Assembly: GCA_002403095.1 (NCBI GenBank)
Contig: DHHC01000021.1
Span: 1-64,000 of the forward strand
Direction: 5' to 3'
Source of the DNA: Leptolinea sp. UBA4782
Lineage (GTDB): Bacteria; Chloroflexota; Anaerolineae; Anaerolineales; Anaerolineaceae
DNA: 64,000 bases
A program made the translations under genes and the position numbers. The notes beneath the pieces were generated by a model. It saw only the letters and a program-made list of their open reading frames with translations. It was not told the DNA's origin and searched no databases. Shown here in pieces: positions 1-7,284 of the stretch (within the stretch, counting starts at the first letter, position 1; each line of letters begins with the position of its first letter).

Positions 1-56
1 ACCAAATTTGCAAACGGCAGACAGCCAACCGGAGGGTTTGCCTGCCTGCTTCGGCG

Positions 57-62
57 TATAAT
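57..62 (+). promoter_or_regulatory. -10 element of the DUF4342 gene
   Basis: A perfect TATAAT lies 43 nt before the chosen ATG at 106, which itself follows an AGGAGAA ribosome binding site at 94-100. No good -35 box is visible at the usual spacing. Confidence 0.5.
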
Positions 63-105
63 CAGGATGCAGTTGCATGTAATCCCATGCAGCAGGAGAA
101 ATGAC

Positions 106-402
106 ATGGAATCCGAACATAAACAAACGAATGAAGAATTTGAAGTTGATGCCGGCAAAGTGGTGGACGAAGTTAAAAAACTGATCGTCCAGGGCAATGT
201 GCGCCGTTTGATCCTGCGCAAAGAGAACGATGAAATTCTAATGGAGATCCCCCTCACTACCGGAGTGGCAGCCGGCAGCATCCTGACCATTTTTGCGCCG
301 GTCCTGGCAGCCCTGGGAGCTATGGCTGCCTTGCTTGCCCGCGTGAAGATCCAGGTGGTCCGCATCGAAAATGATCCGGCCGTTGAAGACAAACAGGAGT
401 GA
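106..402 (+). CDS. DUF4342 domain protein
   Basis: A 98-residue protein. An acidic, helical N-terminus (about residues 1-30) is followed by the pattern typical of DUF4342: a short basic stretch 'GNVRRLILRK', a strand ending in 'EIPLTTG', and one hydrophobic segment at about residues 58-80 that could be a membrane helix. Function is unknown for the family. I chose the ATG at 106 over the in-frame ATG at 67 because AGGAGAA lies 5 nt before it. The stop is 6 nt before the next gene, so the two are probably co-transcribed. Confidence 0.75.
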   Translation: MESEHKQTNEEFEVDAGKVVDEVKKLIVQGNVRRLILRKENDEILMEIPLTTGVAAGSILTIFAPVLAALGAMAALLARVKIQVVRIENDPAVEDKQE

Positions 403-408
403 ACAGTT

Positions 409-792
409 ATGCTGCTGGCCGTCAATGGAACATTGATGAGGGGGCTGGAATTGAATGGTAACCTTATCCGGGTTGGGGCGGTTTTCCAGCGCGAAGCCAA
501 GACAGCCCCCTGCTACCGGATATGGTCGATTAATGACCGCTATCCCGGCATGCTGCGCGTCTCCAGCGGAGGCGCATGTGTGTCCTGTGAGGTTTGGGAA
601 ATCTCTCCTGATGGACTGGCGGATGTCCTGAACCGGGAGCCTGCCGGGCTGTCGATCGGCAGGGTGAAATTGGACGACGGTACCGATGTATTCGGGGTAC
701 TGGCAGAACCCTGGTTGGTGGAAGGGGTGCGTGAGATCACCGCATACGGTGGCTGGCGCGAATATACTGCCTCCCTGCCCGGCAGGGGTTAA
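409..792 (+). CDS. Stand-alone allophanate hydrolase C-terminal (AtzF-C-like) domain protein
   Basis: A 127-residue protein that matches, from end to end, the C-terminal domain of allophanate hydrolase (gamma-glutamylcyclotransferase-like fold). Recognisable blocks are the start 'LAVNGTLMRG', 'REAKTAPCYRIWSIND' near residues 28-43, 'EVWEISPDGLADVLNREP' in the middle, and 'EITAYGGWREY' near the end. The amidase domain that makes allophanate hydrolase an enzyme is absent here and in the rest of the window apart from gatA, which is far away. Free-standing copies are common in bacteria and their substrate is not settled, so I leave the function open. It follows the DUF4342 gene by 6 nt. Confidence 0.7.
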   Translation: MLLAVNGTLMRGLELNGNLIRVGAVFQREAKTAPCYRIWSINDRYPGMLRVSSGGACVSCEVWEISPDGLADVLNREPAGLSIGRVKLDDGTDVFGVLAEPWLVEGVREITAYGGWREYTASLPGRG

Positions 793-800
793 TTTTCCTG

Positions 801-1961
801 TTACGCAGAAAGCAATCCGGTCAGTGCCTGTAACAGGATCTTTGCAGATTCTGTCAACTGGCTTATCTCAACGTATTCATCCGGCTGGTGGGCGATGTTC
901 GGCTGCCCCGGCCCGCACACCACCAGCGGCAATTTAAGCCTGGGAGCCAGGATCGAGCCGTCCGTGAAGGCGAACATGCCGCGCGGGGCAGGTCTGGTCC
1001 CTGTTGCTGTTTCGGCTGCCTGGTTAAATCTGACCACAAAAGGATGCTGAGGGTCGGTCATTACCGGCGGGCGGTCGTTGCTGACCACTACCGTTGCCTT
1101 GAATTGATCCACACTGCCAGACAACTTCTCAATCAGTGCTTCGACCTGGCGGAATATCTCAGCATGATCCTGCCCTGGCAGGGTGCGCATATCAATTGAG
1201 ATCGTGCACTGGTCGGGAACCACGTTAGTTTTCACTCCGCCCTGGATTGTATTCAGGCTGCGGGTAAACTCTCCCAGCAGGGGATGGGCAGGCAGGGTGA
1301 ACGGGAGGGCGTCCCACTCATTCAGTAGCAGGCGCATGTGTTCGATGGCATTAACCCCCACCCCGGGGGTTGAGCCGTGGGCGGTTTTGCCGAAGGTGGT
1401 AAGCTCAAGCCAGAGGGCGCCTTTTTCGGCGATTACCACCTGGTTGTGAGTTGGCTCAGGGATAATGATGCCCTGCAAGGGCACATCTGCCAGCCTGTCG
1501 GCCACCACCTTTGCACCCAGCGAATCGGTCTCTTCGCCGGCAGTCAGGGCGATGTAAATATCGCCTTCCAGTCCAGCCTTCAGGGCAGAAACCGTGTACA
1601 GGATGACCGCCATGCCACCTTTCATATCGGCTGCTCCCCTGCCGTATACATTCCCGTCTGCAATCAGGCCGCTCAGCGGATCATGCTCCCAGGCGGTTAG
1701 CCCGGGCGGTACTGTATCCAGGTGGGCAGAAAACAGCACCCCGGGCTTGTTTCCTTTTCCTGGCAATCGCGCCAGGAGGCTCGAACGGTTCTGACCGTGG
1801 TTGATCACACTTACTTCCAGCGCAAGGTCTTCCAGGTACCTGGCGCAATATTCTGCCAGCCGGGTTTCATTGCCAGGCGGGTTGATGCTGTTAATTTTTA
1901 CCAGCTTGCTGCAAAGCTGTGCCAGCGCCTGTGGGTCAGGGTCAGTTAAAAATGCAGGCAT
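801..1961 (-). CDS. M20 family metallopeptidase (ArgE/DapE/ACY1-like)
   Basis: A 386-residue zinc-dependent peptidase or deacylase. Seen: the metal and catalytic signatures 'SAHLDTVPPG' (His80, Asp82), 'GRGAADMKGG' (Asp112), 'TAGEETDSLGA' (Glu143 general base, Glu144 ligand) and 'IIPEPT' (Glu169), plus a late His in 'NIAHQPDEY'. The dimerisation lid domain is expected at about residues 175-290. The start at 1961 is chosen over an upstream in-frame codon because AAGGAT lies just before it and the longer version would run into degV. Length and motifs fit ArgE/DapE-type enzymes, but the exact substrate cannot be read from the sequence. Last gene of the long minus-strand run. Confidence 0.85.
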   Translation of the reverse strand: MPAFLTDPDPQALAQLCSKLVKINSINPPGNETRLAEYCARYLEDLALEVSVINHGQNRSSLLARLPGKGNKPGVLFSAHLDTVPPGLTAWEHDPLSGLIADGNVYGRGAADMKGGMAVILYTVSALKAGLEGDIYIALTAGEETDSLGAKVVADRLADVPLQGIIIPEPTHNQVVIAEKGALWLELTTFGKTAHGSTPGVGVNAIEHMRLLLNEWDALPFTLPAHPLLGEFTRSLNTIQGGVKTNVVPDQCTISIDMRTLPGQDHAEIFRQVEALIEKLSGSVDQFKATVVVSNDRPPVMTDPQHPFVVRFNQAAETATGTRPAPRGMFAFTDGSILAPRLKLPLVVCGPGQPNIAHQPDEYVEISQLTESAKILLQALTGLLSA

Positions 1962-2014
1962 ACCAGATCCTTTTCTATCTGTATGGGCAGAGACCGAAAA
2001 CGATTGTAAACAGG

Positions 2015-2866
2015 TTACTCCCGGTAGCCGCACAGCGCCAGGGCGCGCGGTCCGGTATTGATCCCGAGCACCGGCCCGGTGATGTTAATCATGATTTCTG
2101 CGGGTTTCAATTCAGCCTGGACCTTCTCAGCCAGTTTTTCGGCTTCGGTAGGGGCATTGCCGTGCAACACAGCCACATGCAGGGCACCTTCACCCCGCAA
2201 GCCTTCCAGGAATTTCTTATACAGCAGATCCACCATGCCGTTATGGGTGCGCGCCAGTCCGGCTGGCTCTACCCGCCCGGTTTCATGGTTAATGGAAACC
2301 ACCGGCTTGATCTGCAGTTTTGTGCCGATCCACTTGGCAGCATCGCCGATCCGCCCGCCATGCTGCAGGAATTCCATACTCTCCATGCCGACGATCTGCA
2401 CCAGCTTGCGGCGGACGGTATCCACGCTCTCGAGAATGGCTTTTACATCCAGTCCAAGGCTGCGCTTGCGCACCGTTTCCAGCACCTGCCAGCCCAGGGG
2501 CATGGTAGGCCCTTTCGAGTCCACCACGCTGACGGGGATATTGACCAGCTTGGCGGCGTTCAGTGCCATCTGGTATGCTCCGCTCATGGCGCTGCTCACG
2601 GTCAGTACGATCAAGTTCTTCGCGCCTTCAAGGATCGCCTCTTCGTACTTCTTCACAAAGTCTTGAACGGTTGCCTGGGAAGTGGTGGGCTTAACGCTTT
2701 CTGTTTCCAGCTTCTGGTAGAACTCAACCGGCTGCAGGGTCACACGGTCGATGAATTCACGCTCACCCCACAGAATATAGTGGGAGACTACTTTTATGCC
2801 ATACTGGTCAATAATTTCCTGGGGAATATCGCAGGTACTGTCTGTAATCACACCGATATGTTGCAT
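2015..2866 (-). CDS. DegV family fatty-acid-binding protein
   Basis: A 283-residue DegV-family protein. The N-terminal 'VITDSTCDIP' and the block 'TTSQATVQDF' near residue 60 are the family signatures; the two-domain fold binds a fatty acid between the domains. In Gram-positive bacteria the family (FakB) presents fatty acids to the kinase FakA; no FakA-type kinase is in this window, so that role is inference. The start at 2866 has AAGGAG 8 nt upstream and removes a poor 15-residue extension. It lies 83 nt after the HAD-IIA gene, on the same strand. Confidence 0.85.
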   Translation of the reverse strand: MQHIGVITDSTCDIPQEIIDQYGIKVVSHYILWGEREFIDRVTLQPVEFYQKLETESVKPTTSQATVQDFVKKYEEAILEGAKNLIVLTVSSAMSGAYQMALNAAKLVNIPVSVVDSKGPTMPLGWQVLETVRKRSLGLDVKAILESVDTVRRKLVQIVGMESMEFLQHGGRIGDAAKWIGTKLQIKPVVSINHETGRVEPAGLARTHNGMVDLLYKKFLEGLRGEGALHVAVLHGNAPTEAEKLAEKVQAELKPAEIMINITGPVLGINTGPRALALCGYRE

Positions 2867-2949
2867 TATTGCTCCTTCAAAACCACCCGTAATAACAGAA
2901 ATTATACCCAATGCGCAGGAGAATGCCAGAGTTTCTGGCGGCAGGGTGA

Positions 2950-3774
2950 TCAGCCCTCGCGGTAAAGGTCAGCCAGGTACTGTGCCAGTTCCCCCAGGTG
3001 GGTAAAAATGTAATCCGGCTGGTACGGCGATCCAGGCAGGTCTTCTGTACGGGTTTCCCCGCTCAACACCAGGATCGAAGTGATGCCTGCCTCGCGCCCG
3101 ATAGCGATATCGGTGTACAGGCGGTCGCCTACCATCGCCAGGCATTGCAGCGGCAGGTTCATCTTCCTGGCTGCTGCTTCGGCGATCATGCGGTTCGGTT
3201 TGCCGATGATGATGTCCGGGCTGCGCCCGGTGGAGGCTGTCACTGCCGCCAGGAAAGCCCCTATATCCGGCATGAAACCGTGCTCAGTGGGACAATTGAT
3301 ATCCGGATGGGTGGCAATAAAGGGCAGCCCGGCACGCACAAAATCGCACAATTCCCACAGTTTTTCATACGTCAGGGTGGTATCAAAACCCAGCACCACT
3401 GCCTCAGGGTTTTGGTCATCCAGGGTGAAACCCCGGCTGCTAAATTCATTTAGCAGTGATGGCGTACCTGCCACGAAAAGCCGTTTGCCGGGGTAGTGCC
3501 CTTCCATGTAAATAGCTGTGGCTTCACCGGAAGTCAGCACTTGCTCCTCGCTCACCCGCAGCCCCATGCGGGAGATTTTCTCAGCGTACAAGTGCCGGTC
3601 TTTAGATGAATTATTTGTCAAGAAGAGGTAACCGATCCCAAGTTTCTGCAGGGTCTCAATAAACCCCAGCGACCAGGGAAACAGTTTTTCACCCAGGTAA
3701 AAAGTTCCATCCATATCGAGCATGAAACAGCGAATCTCGGTCAGCGGCTGGAGGGTTCGGTTTTGTCCAATCAT
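2950..3774 (-). CDS. HAD-IIA family sugar/glycerol-phosphate-type phosphatase (NagD-like)
   Basis: A 274-residue HAD hydrolase of subclass IIA. Seen: motif I 'FMLDMDGTFYL' (Asp20 nucleophile, Asp22), motif II 'LTNNSS', a large alpha/beta cap between about residues 80 and 180, the Lys in 'IIGKPNRM', and motif IV 'MVGDRLYTDIAIGREAGI'. The family dephosphorylates small molecules such as p-nitrophenyl phosphate, phosphoglycolate, pyridoxal phosphate and glycerol phosphate. The start codon lies only 4 nt after the stop codon of the glycerol-1-phosphate dehydrogenase gene, so the two are very likely translationally coupled, and the product of that enzyme is a plausible substrate (inference). Confidence 0.85.
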   Translation of the reverse strand: MIGQNRTLQPLTEIRCFMLDMDGTFYLGEKLFPWSLGFIETLQKLGIGYLFLTNNSSKDRHLYAEKISRMGLRVSEEQVLTSGEATAIYMEGHYPGKRLFVAGTPSLLNEFSSRGFTLDDQNPEAVVLGFDTTLTYEKLWELCDFVRAGLPFIATHPDINCPTEHGFMPDIGAFLAAVTASTGRSPDIIIGKPNRMIAEAAARKMNLPLQCLAMVGDRLYTDIAIGREAGITSILVLSGETRTEDLPGSPYQPDYIFTHLGELAQYLADLYREG

Positions 3775-3778
3775 TGGA

Positions 3779-5041
3779 TCAGAATACCCCTTCCGGCTTT
3801 GGAATAGACAGGATGCGGCCCAGGTTGAGGATGGTGAAATATTTGCGCAGGTATAAACCGTATTCCAGGGCTTCGTGCACATCGGTATCGGTCAGCCCAA
3901 GCTGGCTGGGATGGGTAGCACCGCCAACCTTCACCAGCAGGTCTTTGATCTCTGCTGAGGCCGGTACAGTGGCAGCAAATTGCTGGATCAGTTCCCAGCT
4001 GTCTCCAATCTTACGGCACATCCGGGCGAATTGCTCCGGGGTTTGCTGGAGCGCTTTTTGCTGCACAGCCAGGATCAACTCAGCAGCGGGACCAAATACA
4101 GAACGGATACGGGCAACTTCATCCTCTGCAGATGGCATACGGGCAGCCTGTAACCTCTCCAAAGCTTCTTCACGGCTGATCTGGCGCAACAATTCATAGT
4201 AGCGTGCAACCAGGATGGCTGCCAGCCCTACTTTTGCGCCGTGGAACACGGGCGGCCGGTCTTCGCGCGCCAGCTTCATTTCCCAGTAATGCGAAATGAC
4301 ATGTTCAGCGCCTGAAGCCGGGCGTGAATTGCCCTGCAGGAGCATACAAATGCCTTCCTCGACCAGTCCTTCCATTAACTTATGCATGGCAGTTTCCCAC
4401 TGGTCGTGCAGAACAGGTACCTGGTCCACACAGGTTTGCAGCGCCCTGCGCGAGCGGTCAGCCAGCTCCTGGCTGAAGGCTTCCCCGGCGATGTGGTAGC
4501 TGATCGGCCAGTCTGCCAGGGCAGTGTACTTGCCGAACATGTCGCCGAAGCCCGAAGCGATCAGCGGGCGCGGGGCATGGGTCAGGGTGTCCAGGTCAGC
4601 AAAGATCCCTACCGGGGCGGCTGCCATGATGGTTTGCTTGTATTTCTGGATGGTCAGGGCGCAGCCGGTGGATGCGAAGCCGTCCACCGAAGCGGCAGTC
4701 GGCAGGGAAATAAAGGGCATGCCTGCCCGGTGGCTACAAAAACGCACGATATCGGTCAGGGTTCCTGAACCCACCCCAAGATAGACCCGCCGGCGCTCAT
4801 CCGGCTCCAGCAGCACCTGGATGAGGTAGGTCTCATCCGGGGTCGCATTGCCCGGCAGCACAATGGTGCGCAGGCTGCGGTCAATTTTACGGATGGCTGT
4901 CTCAACCTCCCGTCCCAGGGCTTCGTATTCGTTTTCATCCGTCACCAGCGTGAATGCAGTGTATTGCTGCTTAGTAATGAATTTTTCGAGCTCGCTGACG
5001 GCGTTTTTGCCAATGTACACTTCGGGAAGCTTTACGGGCAT
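3779..5041 (-). CDS. sn-Glycerol-1-phosphate dehydrogenase (AraM/EgsA family)
   Basis: A 420-residue enzyme of the iron-type alcohol dehydrogenase superfamily, in the branch that reduces dihydroxyacetone phosphate to sn-glycerol-1-phosphate with NAD(P)H. Seen: nucleotide loop 'GVGSGTLTDIVRF' (residues 89-101), 'SLPTAASVDGFAST' (about 112-125), 'ASGFGDMFGKYTALADW' (about 165-180), and the metal-ligand histidines in 'GAEHVISHYWEM' and 'PVFHGAKVGLA'. Length agrees with bacterial AraM (about 395-420). AraM of Bacillus subtilis is reported to need nickel, which makes the hypA-hypB pair directly upstream notable. A GGAGATCCCC Shine-Dalgarno precedes the ATG. It could serve archaeal-type glycerol lipids or another glycerol-phosphate product; the sequence does not decide. 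Confidence 0.87.
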   Translation of the reverse strand: MPVKLPEVYIGKNAVSELEKFITKQQYTAFTLVTDENEYEALGREVETAIRKIDRSLRTIVLPGNATPDETYLIQVLLEPDERRRVYLGVGSGTLTDIVRFCSHRAGMPFISLPTAASVDGFASTGCALTIQKYKQTIMAAAPVGIFADLDTLTHAPRPLIASGFGDMFGKYTALADWPISYHIAGEAFSQELADRSRRALQTCVDQVPVLHDQWETAMHKLMEGLVEEGICMLLQGNSRPASGAEHVISHYWEMKLAREDRPPVFHGAKVGLAAILVARYYELLRQISREEALERLQAARMPSAEDEVARIRSVFGPAAELILAVQQKALQQTPEQFARMCRKIGDSWELIQQFAATVPASAEIKDLLVKVGGATHPSQLGLTDTDVHEALEYGLYLRKYFTILNLGRILSIPKPEGVF

Positions 5042-5109
5042 GGGGATCTCCGGTGATATCTGCCAGCCAGCGGGTCAGGGCAGGCTGGTTTTTGGATAAG
5101 TCAGGTGGC

Positions 5110-5787
5110 TCAGGCGCATTTCTTCAGCAGCCAATCCACCCAGTCTGCCAGACCCTCTTTGGTGTAGGAGGAGGTCTCGATCACAGGCAAGCCGGGGTGG
5201 ATGCGGTGTGCCATTTCAATGCACAGGTCTTTGTCGAATTTCAGGTAAGGCAGCAGGTCAACTTTCGTCAGAACCATCACGGTGGCAAGGTGAAAAGCGA
5301 GCGGATACTTGATCGGTTTATCCTCGCCTTCGGTCACGCTCATCACCACCACTTTTTCCTGTTCGCCCAGGTCGTAGCCTGCCGGGCAAACCAGGTTGCC
5401 GACATTCTCAATGAACAGCAAGTCGATCTCGTCCAGCGGCAGCTGGGCCAGAGCCTTTTGCACCAGGGGCGCATCCAGGTGACAGTTGCCGATGGTATTG
5501 ATCTGCACCACCGGGACACCGGTCTGGGCGATGCGGTCGGCATCGTTGCTGGTTTGCTGGTCACCCTCGATGACGGCACAGCGCAGTTTTCCCCGCAGGG
5601 CTTTCAGTGTTTCCACCAGCAGGGTGGTCTTGCCAGAACCGGGCGAGCTGATCAGGTTGATGGTGTAAACACTTTTTTGGCGCAATAATTCCCTGTTTTC
5701 GGCAGCCACAACATCATTGGCTGCCAGGATCTCCTCTTCCAGCCTGACCACTTTCACTTCAGACGGGATAATTTTTTGCTCTGTCAT
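5110..5787 (-). CDS. hypB: Hydrogenase/nickel maturation GTPase HypB
   Basis: A 225-residue SIMIBI-class GTPase that helps insert nickel into enzymes. Seen: P-loop 'SSPGSGKTTLL' (residues 48-58), 'VIEGDQQTSNDADRI', the metal-site 'GNCHLDAPLV', the 'IENVGNLVCPAGYDLGE' block and the base-specificity motif 'VLTKVDLLPY'. It lacks the N-terminal CCXXC motif and the His-rich tail found in some HypB proteins. Its ATG follows the hypA stop by 6 nt, so the pair forms one unit. No other hyp genes, hydrogenase or urease genes are in the window; the next gene on the strand is a G1P dehydrogenase. Confidence 0.93.
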   Translation of the reverse strand: MTEQKIIPSEVKVVRLEEEILAANDVVAAENRELLRQKSVYTINLISSPGSGKTTLLVETLKALRGKLRCAVIEGDQQTSNDADRIAQTGVPVVQINTIGNCHLDAPLVQKALAQLPLDEIDLLFIENVGNLVCPAGYDLGEQEKVVVMSVTEGEDKPIKYPLAFHLATVMVLTKVDLLPYLKFDKDLCIEMAHRIHPGLPVIETSSYTKEGLADWVDWLLKKCA

Positions 5788-5793
5788 TATCTA

Positions 5794-6153
5794 CTACTCC
5801 TTCTCAGTCTTTTTGTCTCCCGAAATAGACCGCACCAGCATCTCGCGTCCTTTACGGATCTCAAATACTTCATCCTTGCAATTCGGGCAGCGCAGGTCTT
5901 CCATATCCCCGGGATACTCAATCAAACAATGGGTGCAGAACAACACCAGCGGGGGACGCTCGATCTCCAGTGTGCTGCCCTCGGCAACGGTGCCTTTGCT
6001 GACGAACTCCCAGGCAAACTCCAGGGCATGCGGTTCCACCCCGCTGAACTGGCCGATCTCAACCAGCAGGCTGGTCACCTTGATCATGTTATTCTGCTCA
6101 GCCACCTGGCGGGTGATCTGCATGATACTTTCGGCTATCCCTACTTCGTGTAT
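5794..6153 (-). CDS. hypA: Nickel chaperone HypA, probably starting at an ATA codon
   Basis: The readable frame from the ATG at 6123 gives a HypA-like protein with the zinc ribbon 'CTHC...CPNC' but without the conserved first residues. Upstream in the same frame, codons at 6153-6124 read I-H-E-V-G-I-A-E-S-I, the normal HypA N-terminus (M-H-E-x-x-I) with ATA in place of ATG. AAGGAG lies 6 nt before that ATA, whereas nothing suitable precedes the ATG at 6123. His2 is the nickel ligand in HypA, so the shorter form would lack it. I therefore extend the gene to 6153 (119 residues). ATA initiation is rare; a sequencing error or a point mutation from ATG is the alternative. Confidence 0.8.
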   Translation of the reverse strand: MHEVGIAESIMQITRQVAEQNNMIKVTSLLVEIGQFSGVEPHALEFAWEFVSKGTVAEGSTLEIERPPLVLFCTHCLIEYPGDMEDLRCPNCKDEVFEIRKGREMLVRSISGDKKTEKE

Positions 6154-6233
6154 GGCGGACTCCTTTATTGCCTTGCTGCCTTGCGGCTCTTTATTCTAAT
6201 GCACAAAACCGTTTTTGCAAGACGGCAGCCGGG

Positions 6234-7280
6234 TTACACACCCATTACCTTGCGGATGTTCTCAGTAAATGGCGGGTAGATCACCCCGCGCTCGGTAATA
6301 ATGGCGGTGATCAGCTCCGCCGGGGTAACGTCAAAAGCCGGGTTACAGACAGGGGTTCCTTCCGGGGCGACCATCTCCTTACCAATACGGATGATCTCGT
6401 CTGCGCCTCTCTCTTCGATCTCGATAAAATCGCCTGAGGGAATGTCCAGGTCAATGGTGCTGGTCGGTCCAACGATATAGAATGGCACATGGTGAGCTTT
6501 TGCTACCAGCGCCAGATTATAGGTGCCCACTTTATTGGCGGTATCACCATTGGCTGCCACCCGGTCGCAGCCCACCGTTACCAGGTCAACCCCCCGGTTT
6601 TTCATAATATAGCCGGAGGCGCCATCCACGATCAGGGCATGCGGAATGCCCAGGTGTTTCAGTTCCCAGGCAGTCAGTCGGGCACCTTGCAGCCTCGGCC
6701 TGGTTTCATCCACGTACACAAAGACTTCCCGTCCGTGTTCATGGGCGGTGCGGATCAGGCCCAGCGCAGTGCCGTAATCCACTGTAGCCAGGGCGCCGGT
6801 ATTGCAGTGGTGAATGAAGGCGGCTTTTTGGGGGACCAGGGACAGCCCGTTCAAGCCGATCTGCTTGTTGGTCTCGATATCTTCCTGCTCCATCTTCTGT
6901 GCTTCCGCAAGCACTGCAGCCCGCAACTCGCCAGGGGCGCCTGATTTTAGTAAAGCAACCCTGTTCAACACCCTGTCCACCGCCCAGAACAGGTTGACGG
7001 CAGTTGGACGGGCAGCTTTCAGCATTGCACCTGCCTGCTGCAGTTCTTCAAGCAGGTCTTGTGTATATTCGGCTGTGCTGTTTCGTGCTGCTATGGCAAG
7101 CCCGTAGGCTGCCGCCACCCCGATGGCAGGAGCGCCGCGCACCACCATCTGGCGGATGGCATCCGCCACCCCCGCCGGGGAATCGTAGTCCACATATACC
7201 AGCTCCGCGGGCAATGCCCGCTGGTCAAGCAGGCGTAGCTTACCCTCGGGGAGCCATTTCATCGTAAAGTAATCGCTCAT
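6234..7280 (-). CDS. mtnA: S-methyl-5-thioribose-1-phosphate isomerase
   Basis: A 348-residue protein of the eIF2B-alpha-like family that converts methylthioribose-1-phosphate to methylthioribulose-1-phosphate in methionine salvage. Seen: 'QMVVRGAPAIGVAAAYG' near residue 45, 'HHCNTGALATVDYGTALG' with the catalytic Cys, 'YVDETRPRLQGARLTAWEL', and 'VGCDRVAANGDTANKVGTY' with the catalytic Asp. These are the MtnA rather than the plain eIF2B signatures. It begins 4 nt after the RACo-like gene, so it belongs to the same operon as the methyl-transfer genes, consistent with a methionine theme. Other mtn genes are not in the window. Confidence 0.9.
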   Translation of the reverse strand: MSDYFTMKWLPEGKLRLLDQRALPAELVYVDYDSPAGVADAIRQMVVRGAPAIGVAAAYGLAIAARNSTAEYTQDLLEELQQAGAMLKAARPTAVNLFWAVDRVLNRVALLKSGAPGELRAAVLAEAQKMEQEDIETNKQIGLNGLSLVPQKAAFIHHCNTGALATVDYGTALGLIRTAHEHGREVFVYVDETRPRLQGARLTAWELKHLGIPHALIVDGASGYIMKNRGVDLVTVGCDRVAANGDTANKVGTYNLALVAKAHHVPFYIVGPTSTIDLDIPSGDFIEIEERGADEIIRIGKEMVAPEGTPVCNPAFDVTPAELITAIITERGVIYPPFTENIRKVMGV

Positions 7281-7284
7281 AATA

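Noticed and set aside
1919..2965. 348-codon plus-strand frame opposite degV
   Set aside because: Shadow frame with His/Gln/Gly-rich composition and no recognisable domain; the minus-strand gene is clear.
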